NCBI RefSeq assembly: GCF_012911975.1
Contig: NZ_SMDQ01000044.1
Location: 1-47,540 of the forward strand
Length of the DNA: 47,540 nucleotides
Reading direction: 5' to 3'
DNA from: Nodosilinea sp. P-1105
GTDB lineage: Bacteria; Cyanobacteriota; Cyanobacteriia; Phormidesmidales; Phormidesmidaceae
Positions 19,001 to 24,872 of this stretch are shown here, piece by piece. The notes under the pieces were generated by a model. It worked only from the letters and a program-made list of their open reading frames with translations, did not search any database and was not told the origin of the DNA. The position numbers and the translations under genes were made by a program. How positions within the stretch are numbered: position 1 is the stretch's first letter; every line of letters starts with the position of its first letter.

Positions 19001-20734
19001 CTCTACCCCTGCTATACCTTGAGCTTCCTCAAAGCTATATGAGTTTTCCAATAAAACACTGATGGTGGGACTAAATAGAGTTTGGGCTGTTTCTTTAATT
19101 GGCCCTGTAAGTTGAATAAGAGATCTAATGAGACTCCCAACCGATCTGTCAACACTAACTACATCTTCTGACGAAGCCGCAGCAGCTATACTCAATAAAT
19201 CTTCAATGGTCAGAGTCGATATGACGCTAGCTTTTGCACTATAGGAAGTGCCTCCTGGCAAAAATTTGATCGCCTTTTTGACTTTAAGTTCGAAGTCATT
19301 TGTAACATCATCAACTTCGACGGCACCAGCCCCAGAGCGAGCAGGTGAAATATAGTCGCCCACCGAGATATCTGCTTTGAACGCTGTTCCCAGGCCAGTG
19401 ATTGTTTTACCACTGTTGCTAATTGCTCCTAGACCCTGGTGGGTTGTGATGGAATAAGTTAACAGCGATCGTACGACTGTATCTGGAATGCTGGTATTGA
19501 CAGGTTCCCATAGTTCAGTTTCATCGGCAGGAGTCGGCTCAACCTTGCGGGAGCTAATTTTTCCAATGTTAATTGCGACCCAATTCTCACCATCATCTTT
19601 TGAACGAAACACGCCACCATTAGGGGTTCCTGCATAGATGGGATCCCCTTCACTGTCAACGTGTAGGGTTTGAATCCGTTGATTGGTAAGTCCACTATTG
19701 ACCGCTTGCCAGCTTTGACCGTTATCTTTGGAGCGAAAAATACCTTTCTCTGGAGTGCCAGCAAAAATAATGATCTCTCCGTCTGGGCCATATTTTGTGG
19801 CCAGGCAGGTAACATCCTGATCAGGCAAACCCTGACTGGCCGCTGTCCAGGTCAGCCCATCGCTGTCAGAGCGAAACACACCCCCTGCGATCGCGCCGCC
19901 GCTTTTTTCCACCGCCGCCAGCTTGATCGCCGCTGGCATTTGCTCCCAGGGGGGCGCATTAAAGCCAAACAGACGGGCCTGCTGCCGAAAGGCCAACACC
20001 TGGGGTCGTCGCAGCGGGGTGGTGATTGGGGGCAGGGACTGGTGCCACCGCACCCGGGTATAGCCTGCGCTGGTGTCCGGTTCCACCGCTTGCAGGGGTA
20101 GCAAAAAGGCTTGGGGATCTGGCCCCCGATCCACCAGTAGCAGCAACTCGCCAGGTTGTAGCTGGGTGCTGGCCCCCTCTAGGTAAAGCTGTCGGGTGTG
20201 GGGCAGCACTTGCTGGGGTCGAGCCGGGCGGGGGCGCAGGTTATTCCAGGCCAGGCGAGCGGTAAAGTCGGCTGTGGTTTCAAAAATTTGGGGCAGTTCA
20301 TCTTTGACCGGCACACTCATAATTTGGGTGTAGGCCGGGATCGGCACCACCGTGGGCGAACCGGGGGCATCTTCCACCACAAAGCTGAGGTAGGTGCTGG
20401 CGGCGACACCGGGGTCTAGTTCGTAGGCGATCGCCCGGGCCAGTTCCAACACCGATCGCCGTTCCGTGGCGGTGCGCAAAAAGCCCTCATTGGCGATCCG
20501 TTCTTGGTAAAAGGTGAGTACGTCGGCCACCACTGCCCAGGCATCCAGCAGGGCAATGGCCGGATCGCTGGAGTCGCGGGTGGTGAGCTTAGCCAGGGGA
20601 GCCTCCCGCTCCACCGTCTTCAGGGCCTGGGGCAGGGCCGCCAGTAAGCGCTGGCGAAAGCTGTGGTAGTCGCCAATCCGGTAGCTTAGCTGCGACAGGC
20701 CGGGGCGGTTGTGGGTAGTGCGATCGCGGGTCAT
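13013..20734 (-). CDS. CIS baseplate J-type protein (Afp12-like) with two beta-propeller insertions
   Basis: This protein has 2573 residues, of which about 870 form a baseplate J core of normal length. Core segments are residues 1-~277 (SYRIGDYHSFRQRLLAALP and DPAIALLDAWAVVADVLTFY), ~1185-1325 (LYPQWLEGSWVVL to VVMVSGQPM) and ~2117-2573 (TVTFGDGVRGSRPPSG, then GRIVSLQDFQDFAQGF). Insertion 1 has about seven blade motifs, such as KGIFRSKDNGQSW, split by an unrecognised domain. Insertion 2 has about 14-15 motifs, such as DGIFRSTDQGNTW. By family, the core forms the wedge ring of the baseplate. Large surface-exposed propellers would project from it. Both ends overlap neighbours by ATGA. Part of insertion 1 is AT-rich and lacks HIP1 sites. 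Confidence 0.88.
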   Translation of the reverse strand: MTRDRTTHNRPGLSQLSYRIGDYHSFRQRLLAALPQALKTVEREAPLAKLTTRDSSDPAIALLDAWAVVADVLTFYQERIANEGFLRTATERRSVLELARAIAYELDPGVAASTYLSFVVEDAPGSPTVVPIPAYTQIMSVPVKDELPQIFETTADFTARLAWNNLRPRPARPQQVLPHTRQLYLEGASTQLQPGELLLLVDRGPDPQAFLLPLQAVEPDTSAGYTRVRWHQSLPPITTPLRRPQVLAFRQQARLFGFNAPPWEQMPAAIKLAAVEKSGGAIAGGVFRSDSDGLTWTAASQGLPDQDVTCLATKYGPDGEIIIFAGTPEKGIFRSKDNGQSWQAVNSGLTNQRIQTLHVDSEGDPIYAGTPNGGVFRSKDDGENWVAINIGKISSRKVEPTPADETELWEPVNTSIPDTVVRSLLTYSITTHQGLGAISNSGKTITGLGTAFKADISVGDYISPARSGAGAVEVDDVTNDFELKVKKAIKFLPGGTSYSAKASVISTLTIEDLLSIAAAASSEDVVSVDRSVGSLIRSLIQLTGPIKETAQTLFSPTISVLLENSYSFEEAQGIAGVEDFIQDLQERVSNLIFLDLEPMAKFTTHVELQESNTLAINITPDEINLPREILPDDGNGWFDLKISGSPVVLFPWLEIEADGTVVKIPQCKQIKDILNSFSLFPNTAVDLEEMNTGLELVIQVGESSEARSMGRTDDDNSSVEFDPPFDIRIPDSRSDAEPVSLTINHTIQSNFSINGMEITVTERTTLTQPLPSFTTLSLLEVPVAEISPLIAQTKIRKFIESIAIDGIDLEDLGTLNPLISRESQVGTIKAVGKTVIGKGSKFTDLLPDNIIYTWPSIDRGSWSATLKANVEQEIEKKVVSVEDDFELTLESAFSKEISSPVSYYVFANDNRDKKLFRRKHIFAGTDDGLYFSRDYAQSWHVLGSEGDVRNKVIFSLAYSTKLIENPPGEYDYYVFAGTEAGAYYSKFDLINTFSHASPWRQLPLIREGLSDSSSVFSLLANGDSQDDGAYVWVGTNVGLYFLSSLYFDFESEDLSADFDIGFPDENAVIYSLAASKRRNAVYVFAATNHGLYRTVVESSDEDPVNWADASGNWSKQQKGAIVSLRVITVEADDQANIYVGSQFVGFFVTEETDSGAGNTADEPNSGLTNDHELATPVLQKLEWPNFVIQEPRRMDLDTLYPQWLEGSWVVLVDDRNPNNPEQRAEPRYAVRQIEAIATVDRQDFGLAGKLTRLAVTPALDPAAFGLRSARVLGRSTELPLALEPLTVEERQHEIFADPLVENTLYLQDFVANLQPKQVVMVSGQPMGMGLSDVGGVLRSRHHWQPRNTGLNNLTINALANIQEDLLAATNEGLYRSFDGTTWESVSPLRFKAVHSIFSEPNLLLVGADLDLYRAELPGGNLVKVTLPTGVTVLSFTACTVDAEAPINISNISGITIRTADAIQPEDLPVGTVITATVEAPPADEEENSENQSVSQTRIVIQEPSQQTFLINEIFALNQFPNQAMPTTFNIGGTVWLAGTDRGFLRSTDSGTTWEYLKDHQDRQIYCLFSRKSQSIIEIFAGTDQGLYYSQDSGQSWNLLAALWEQQIHPAVYALAERDNVVFVGTGRGIFQVTGEEIQKLDGLCDRAILSLTIEDGILYAGTDQGIYRSPDQGETWDALDPGLAPVTGRVLLSLPHLPHSSTPHLLVGTEAGLFATPTAGQRLQPTNWSRSNTGLVNSQVTTLASSADGTTLLAGTLAGLYRSASGGRTWVPFDDGLDQPNGPDRLPIQAILRTEGGHWLVGTPAGLFVHGPVADDPDGGTAWQVVGRDTLTYPNILALALQGSWLLAGTVNGGLFKLNLTSLNFDGPQGQPIAQRWQPTGLNNTDVDAIAVVDEGIYAGTIGDGIFRSTDQGNTWEQITQTRQGRGTLASDGTQVTWSGTQFGGMLRSGDVITAAGQTRTITSSNPIALDVPFTVDAPFRPDLSPNTRFTIATGLTNLEITALAYQEAGGTLTLYAGTAGSGMFRSKDGGDRWQPVIANLDDLNIRCLLYEDMDEDPGTLWAGTATRGVFRSINQGDLWTSASLNLTNTDVRALLRPSQSTLLVGGIGFLRSTDELTVKPVQRHDRMQVVQAPQPIAAQPDSEQRWQLRDKDGFLGSLDTTAEQIFPLLPAEEDAPLVSEQAQIKHPPTEQQQPVVILQAPLTYSYDPITVTVAANVVPATHGETALEVLGSGDGTTSNPTFVLKKPPLTYVAATNARGSDSTLEVRVDGVLWQEVSALYSLQPQAQAYIIRIQDDGTTTVTFGDGVRGSRPPSGQENITARYRSGIGREGNVQAGQLSILKTRPQGIAEVINPLAASGAADRESLDAARTNAPPTARTLGRIVSLQDFQDFAQGFVGIAKAQAVALWDGSAPVVHITIAGADGDPVPETSALYQSLLAAIDQARDPTQQVQVASYQRLFFNVEARVLLDTRYLVEAVEPQMIQRLVDRFAFQGRGFGQAVTSAEVITALQSVEGVIAVDLEALYRVGRSRTLNVSLDARTAVYDPDTETIQPAQLFLLSPVGLQFSVVSTL
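14385..16760 (-). other. Beta-propeller insertion 2 in baseplate J-type protein (about 14-15 blades)
   Basis: About 2.4 kb separate SGQPMGMG from RMQVVQAPQ of the core. I count 14-15 blade-end motifs (for example EGLYRSFDG, RGFLRSTDSG, QGLYYSQDSG, QGIYRSPDQG, AGLYRSASGG, SGMFRSKDGG), consistent with two seven-bladed propellers. Two non-blade stretches interrupt: an acidic one near 16140-16440 and a GTQF-type one near 14750-14960. Confidence 0.75.
15619..15658. repeat. C/G-rich simple repeat inserted in frame in a propeller blade
   Basis: The GGGGGTGGAAGAGTGGGGGA-type tract encodes LPHLPHSSTPHLL in the middle of a blade. The same DNA motif encodes PPLPHSPTPHLL in the proline-rich CIS gene at about 1069-1115 and recurs in the spacer at 42637-42680. 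Confidence 0.75.
17180..19905 (-). other. Beta-propeller insertion 1 in baseplate J-type protein, with nested unknown domain
   Basis: About 2.7 kb interrupt the J core between FGFNAPPWEQMP and LDTLYPQWLEGSW. Three blade motifs (GGVFRSDSDG, KGIFRSKDNG, GGVFRSKDDG) come first. About 510 unrecognised residues follow (about 17990-19520), then four more blade motifs (DGLYFSRDYA, AGAYYSKFD, VGLYFLSS, HGLYRTVV). The nested part contains two GTxF-L-type modules at its edges and is AT-rich. Confidence 0.72.
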
Positions 20735-23319
20735 AGGCCCCCCTCTAAGGTCAGGGTCAAGCGACCGTTTTCAGGCAGACTGGGCAGATTATCCAGTTGG
20801 GCAATTTCCAGCCGGTCAAACCGCAGTACCCCCGTAATCAAGCCGTCCTGACCCGAGCCATCCCAGCGGCGAAACCGGGTCACCGTCGCCGCCTGCACCC
20901 CCTCGACCGCCATGGCCCGGGCCACCACCTGACTGAGGTACACTGGCTGACCAAAGGTAAAACGATTGGGGTGGAAAAAGCCCACCTGCTCGTTAGCCAG
21001 CACCCGGTTGCTGAAGCTATCCAGCAGGGCGGTCTGCACCGTACTCCGGAAATAGTCGGGCTGAAGTTGCACGGCGATTTCAATGTCCAGGGGCACAAAC
21101 TGGGGGCTTTCAATCGCCACATCGTGGCCAGTGAGGCGAAATTCTTCCAGGTAGGTTAGCAGTCCCTGGCGAAAGTCATCGTCTAGGGGGCGACCATCGC
21201 TGCGATCGACAGCAAGGAAAATGGTGGGCCAACTGCCGGTCCAGCGGCGACTGGCCACGGCCCGTTGGACCCCAGAATATTGCTCGGCCAGGGCTTCGTA
21301 GTCAGCCTCAGTCACCGCCCGTCGCCGCACCTCTCGAAACGCCTGGGGCGCATCCAGCCGCACCTGTTCTAGGGGTTCGGGGTCTTCCCCGCCCTGGGCC
21401 GGTAGGGGATTGGTGGGGGATAGGACCGCTGCCAAGGCAGTGAGCTTCGACCGATCGTCAAACCCCAGATTCTCAGACCGCAGGACAATATTCACCAGGG
21501 TATCGGCCCCCACATTGCCCCCCTTGCCATTGCCGGTGCGGTAGCGGGCATAGAGGGCTACCTCGGGCTCAGGCTCCCGGCCCAGTTCCCCGTCCCCAAA
21601 CCGCAAGAAGGCCCGACCGTCTTCCTCGGTTTCCACCACAAAGTCCCGGGCAAAGCGATCGCTAATTAACAAATCCTGCTGGGGCTGCCACTGGGGGCCA
21701 CCGGGTTGGTCATCGCTGGGTGCTTGCTTTTCCCATAGCGCGATCGCCGGTTTGACCTGGCGCAGCGACCACTGCATAGCCGACTGGGCCGGGGCCTCTG
21801 GGTCAAAGGGCTGCCACTGATCCCGGGCGGTTTGCACCTGCCCCTGGCGGGTGAGGGGATGTTCCGCCAAGCGAGGCCGCTGGTGGGGAAACCAGCCCCG
21901 ATTGCCTCGAATATCCTCATTATTTTGTAGGTGGCGCGATCGCCCAGCATCGGCCAGCACCACATTGCCATAGGCCACACTCAGGGGCTGCTCAAACGGT
22001 ACCCCCTGGGGATTGACGCCAGAAATCGGCAGCTCAAAGGGCAGGGCATCAGCATCGGCCCACTCGATAGTGAGCAGGGATTCCCTGGTCAGAGGGTCGC
22101 GGCTGCGCTGCACCCGGGTCAGCCTGACGGCATGGCGATGCTCGCGGTTGGCGTCTCGGGCCTCACCGCTGGTGGCACCTCGCACTTCTTGCAAGATCAA
22201 AACCCGGCCCACCGCCAGCAGACTATCGGTATCCTCCAGACCGTTAGCATCATGGGGAGGATCGGGATCCTTCAGGGTGGCCCGGGTGGCCCCCCGGGGT
22301 AGCCCACATTGCTCATCCCCCCAGGTGTACAGGTGTAGTTCATCCAGGGCCGGGTGCAGGGTGAGGTCGTGCAGGGTTTCAAACACCTGAGAGCCTTGGC
22401 TCATGGCCCGCAGGTAAGCTTCACTGTTAGGCTCAACGGCCCCCGCTGGCAACACCGTTTTACTCAGAAATTGCACCCCCGGCCGCCCTTGCTGTGGATC
22501 GGGACCTAGCAGGGTAATGCCCGGCTTGATGGTCTCAGGCACCACTCCCTTCAGGCGTAGCACCACCCAGGCTCGGGCATTGCAGCCATCGTGCATAAGA
22601 TAGTCCAGCAGGCGGCTATGGCGGCGCATGGAGACCCGGCGGCGGCAGGTACCCAGGTAAGCTTCCGTGGCGGCGGCATCCTGGTAATAGCTCAGGTGGT
22701 CGGCGGCATAGGCCAGCAGCTCCACCACCACCATGCCCGTGTCGGCCGGGTTGTCGGCGGGCCAGTCCGGCAGGGTCACCGACAGCCGATCCAACATAAG
22801 TTGACGAAAACTGCCATAGTCTTTTGCCAGGTAGTCAATCACCGGGGTCGGCAGGGCCGGATCCCCTGGCGGCGGCGGCGGCTGACAGTCGAACTCGCTG
22901 ACATCATCGACCCAAAAGCAAAAGTCAACGGCCGCCAACTGCGGGTCAATGCCGGTTGGTGGCTCTGGGCGTGAGGGGGACTGCACCAGGGTTAGGGTAT
23001 AGGGGGAATAGTCACCGGGCTGGCTGAGGCGCACCCGCAGTTCGTGACCAACGCTGCTGACCGCTTCAATCCCGAGGCTTTGCAGCCGGGTGCCACCGCT
23101 AATTAGCACATTGTCGGCGGTGAGGGGGGCCAGGTCCGGGGGCACCCCTTGGGGACGGTTGGACCCAGCCAGATCATGCAGAAACGTCACTACCAGGGTG
23201 CGCTGGTCGCGGTCCACCTCCAGGTAGTCGATACCGTTCACCGGCGGGGGTCCCGGCTCCCCCCCCTGGCGCACCAGGGCACGGCGGCGTTGATTTTTGC
23301 AGCGGTATTGGACGCTCAT
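20731..23319 (-). CDS. CIS baseplate J-like protein (Afp11-like)
   Basis: This 862-residue wedge protein is of normal length for the family, unlike its enlarged neighbour. Conserved features are IDYLAKDYGSFRQLMLDRLS near residue 165, ADTGMVVVELLAYAADHLSYYQDAAATEAYLGTC-type sequence after it, FLRFGDGELGREPEP near 580, and VTEADYEALAEQYSGVQRA near 690. The C-terminal part, with DFRQGLLTYLEEFRLTGHDV and a later LSQVVARAMAVEGV, is the baseplate_J arm. In CIS this protein pairs with the Afp12-type protein to form the wedges around the hub. The next gene starts within its stop codon (ATGA), and its own ATG lies one base after the gp25 stop. No propeller insertion is present. Confidence 0.92.
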   Translation of the reverse strand: MSVQYRCKNQRRRALVRQGGEPGPPPVNGIDYLEVDRDQRTLVVTFLHDLAGSNRPQGVPPDLAPLTADNVLISGGTRLQSLGIEAVSSVGHELRVRLSQPGDYSPYTLTLVQSPSRPEPPTGIDPQLAAVDFCFWVDDVSEFDCQPPPPPGDPALPTPVIDYLAKDYGSFRQLMLDRLSVTLPDWPADNPADTGMVVVELLAYAADHLSYYQDAAATEAYLGTCRRRVSMRRHSRLLDYLMHDGCNARAWVVLRLKGVVPETIKPGITLLGPDPQQGRPGVQFLSKTVLPAGAVEPNSEAYLRAMSQGSQVFETLHDLTLHPALDELHLYTWGDEQCGLPRGATRATLKDPDPPHDANGLEDTDSLLAVGRVLILQEVRGATSGEARDANREHRHAVRLTRVQRSRDPLTRESLLTIEWADADALPFELPISGVNPQGVPFEQPLSVAYGNVVLADAGRSRHLQNNEDIRGNRGWFPHQRPRLAEHPLTRQGQVQTARDQWQPFDPEAPAQSAMQWSLRQVKPAIALWEKQAPSDDQPGGPQWQPQQDLLISDRFARDFVVETEEDGRAFLRFGDGELGREPEPEVALYARYRTGNGKGGNVGADTLVNIVLRSENLGFDDRSKLTALAAVLSPTNPLPAQGGEDPEPLEQVRLDAPQAFREVRRRAVTEADYEALAEQYSGVQRAVASRRWTGSWPTIFLAVDRSDGRPLDDDFRQGLLTYLEEFRLTGHDVAIESPQFVPLDIEIAVQLQPDYFRSTVQTALLDSFSNRVLANEQVGFFHPNRFTFGQPVYLSQVVARAMAVEGVQAATVTRFRRWDGSGQDGLITGVLRFDRLEIAQLDNLPSLPENGRLTLTLEGGL

Positions 23320-23320
23320 A

Positions 23321-23698
23321 TCACACCTCCCGGGTAAACTCAGCCAGCTGCCGTTCCTGGGTGCGCCGCTTGATATACTGCACCGTCACCGTCAGCCGCG
23401 AGTCATCACTCTCCACTTCCACCGCTTCCACCTGAATCACATCCTCCAGCCACTGCTCCAAAGCTCCCTGCACCATAAACTGGGTGGCCGCCGCCAGTTC
23501 TGGACTGTTGGGGGCAAATAGCAACTGCTGAATTTCGCTGCCAAAGGTGGGTCGGTTCACCCGCTCCCCTGGCCCCGTAAACAGCACCTGCTCAATCAGC
23601 TGGCGAATGTGGTCATCCAAGTCGGCCTCGGCCACCCGGCCGCGACCATCGATCGAAAAGGGATAGCGAATGTTTAAGGACATAGGGGCAGTTCTCAC
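23321..23698 (-). CDS. CIS baseplate wedge protein, gp25/Afp9-like
   Basis: This protein has 125 residues as called from a GTG that overlaps the PAAR stop (GTGA). An in-frame ATG at 23683 would give 120 residues starting MSLNIRYPF, which is closer to how the family usually begins; I cannot choose between them from the ribosome-site sequence. The family pattern is clear: SIDGRGRVAEADLDDHIRQL, GERVNRPTFGSEIQQLLFAP and ALEQWLEDVIQVEAVEV. The first arginine-containing part corresponds to the EPR-type core region of gp25 proteins, which link wedge to sheath and trigger sheath assembly. It sits between the PAAR and J-type genes, as is common for CIS. Confidence 0.92.
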   Translation of the reverse strand: MRTAPMSLNIRYPFSIDGRGRVAEADLDDHIRQLIEQVLFTGPGERVNRPTFGSEIQQLLFAPNSPELAAATQFMVQGALEQWLEDVIQVEAVEVESDDSRLTVTVQYIKRRTQERQLAEFTREV

Positions 23699-24018
23699 AT
23701 CGCTTTGACACGGGCATTGGCCACAATCACCGTTAGGGGGGTGCCGGTCGGCACGCAGATGGCCTGGCTACTCTGCAACAACACCGGCATCCCCATCACC
23801 TTGACCCGCAGGGCACCCATGATCCAATTGCCGACAATACAGGGGCCGACATTGGCCGGAGGCGGAGGGTTGGCACAGCCCGCTACCACATAGGGTGGCC
23901 CTTGGGTCGTCACCGGCATGCCCATCACCCGCACCCGGGGATTGGGTACCGGGGGCTTGGCCTGGCCGCCATGGGCGCAGATGACGGTGGAACTGGCATT
24001 GAGCAAAAAACCTGGCAT
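23695..24018 (-). CDS. PAAR-like spike tip protein
   Basis: This 107-residue small glycine/proline-rich protein begins MPGFLLNASSTVICAHGGQA, the usual opening of eCIS PAAR-like tips. It contains repeated RVMGMPV/KVMGMPV strand motifs and Cys at ~14, 48, 59 and 87 together with His-16, which could hold a metal ion at the tip. By family it caps the gp5-like spike and sharpens the injection needle. The gene follows the spike gene after a 44-base gap and its stop overlaps the start of the gp25 gene. No effector extension is attached. Confidence 0.88.
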   Translation of the reverse strand: MPGFLLNASSTVICAHGGQAKPPVPNPRVRVMGMPVTTQGPPYVVAGCANPPPPANVGPCIVGNWIMGALRVKVMGMPVLLQSSQAICVPTGTPLTVIVANARVKAM

Positions 24019-24062
24019 GGTACCCTCTGGCTACAAATGTGAATGGAGATACGTCGGACAGG

Positions 24063-24330
24063 TTAGATCACCTCCAGGGCACCGTTGTTGACATTGACAC
24101 TGGCTGGGGAAAGTTTGACGTTGGCCGCACCATTGCTGAGTTCGATGGCAGCAGGGGATAGCTTGACTGTCGCCGGAGTGCTACTGAGCTCGATGCCGGA
24201 GGAGGACAGCTTCGCGGTAGCGGGGGAATTGGCCAGCTCAATCCCGGAGGCGGTACTGAGTTTGACGGTGGCGGGGTTACAGGTGAGGTCAATGCTGTTA
24301 CTGGTGAGTACGGCCTCGATGGCACTCTGC
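24063..24330 (-). repeat. Degenerate ~42-bp coding repeats of the spike needle
   Basis: Repeated units encode PATVKLS..GIELS-type strands of the triple beta-helix. They are short and degenerate, typical of gp5-like needles. Confidence 0.7.
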
Positions 24331-24872
24331 TTCAGTTGAATCTTGTCGGCGGTCAAGGTCACCGTGGAGGTATCGCCATGTTTCAACTCCAGGGTTTGCC
24401 CGTCGGTAATGAACCTGGCGGTCATCTTATTGTTGTGGTTGAGCTCGATGCCAGCCGGGTTGTAAATCAGCTTCAGGGGCTTGTCTACCACTGGTTTATC
24501 CACCTCCAGGGTGACACCTTCTTTGTTTTTTTCACGGCTAACGGTGAGGGTGACCCCTGCCGTCCTAAACACCTGTACCTCCTCAGGTTGTTCCACCTGG
24601 GCGGCCTTCGGTAGTTCCCCCTCGCCCCAAAAGCAGCCACTCCAAATCGGGTAGTCAGGATCGCCCCCTTCAAACTCCACCCAGATGTTGGTGTTTACGG
24701 GGGGCACCATAAACAGGCCAATGTCTTGACCGGCGTAGGGGGTGCAGGGCATGGCCCAGCTGTGCCGCCCTTCCCCAAAGATGGCGGGTACTTGTACCTG
24801 CACCCGACCCAGGTGCAGGGGGTCTTTGGTGGCAGTCACTTTGCCGCGATATTTGCCAAAGAACTGTTTCAT
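24063..24872 (-). CDS. CIS spike protein, gp5/VgrG OB-fold with beta-helix
   Basis: This protein has 269 residues. The N-terminal OB-fold (FGKYRGKVTATKDPLHLGRV, then IFGEGRHSWAMPCTPYAGQD and NTNIWVEFEGGDPDYPIWSG) is the gp5/phage_base_V domain. The rest is a beta-helix needle: short strands, then four or five units of ~14 residues of the PATVKLSPAAIEL type. By family, three copies form the spike below the tube, with the PAAR protein on the tip. In Afp8 and VgrG the hub and spike are one polypeptide, but here the hub is encoded separately and the spike ATG overlaps the hub stop (ATGA), giving equal expression. No lysozyme domain is present. Confidence 0.92.
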   Translation of the reverse strand: MKQFFGKYRGKVTATKDPLHLGRVQVQVPAIFGEGRHSWAMPCTPYAGQDIGLFMVPPVNTNIWVEFEGGDPDYPIWSGCFWGEGELPKAAQVEQPEEVQVFRTAGVTLTVSREKNKEGVTLEVDKPVVDKPLKLIYNPAGIELNHNNKMTARFITDGQTLELKHGDTSTVTLTADKIQLKQSAIEAVLTSNSIDLTCNPATVKLSTASGIELANSPATAKLSSSGIELSSTPATVKLSPAAIELSNGAANVKLSPASVNVNNGALEVI

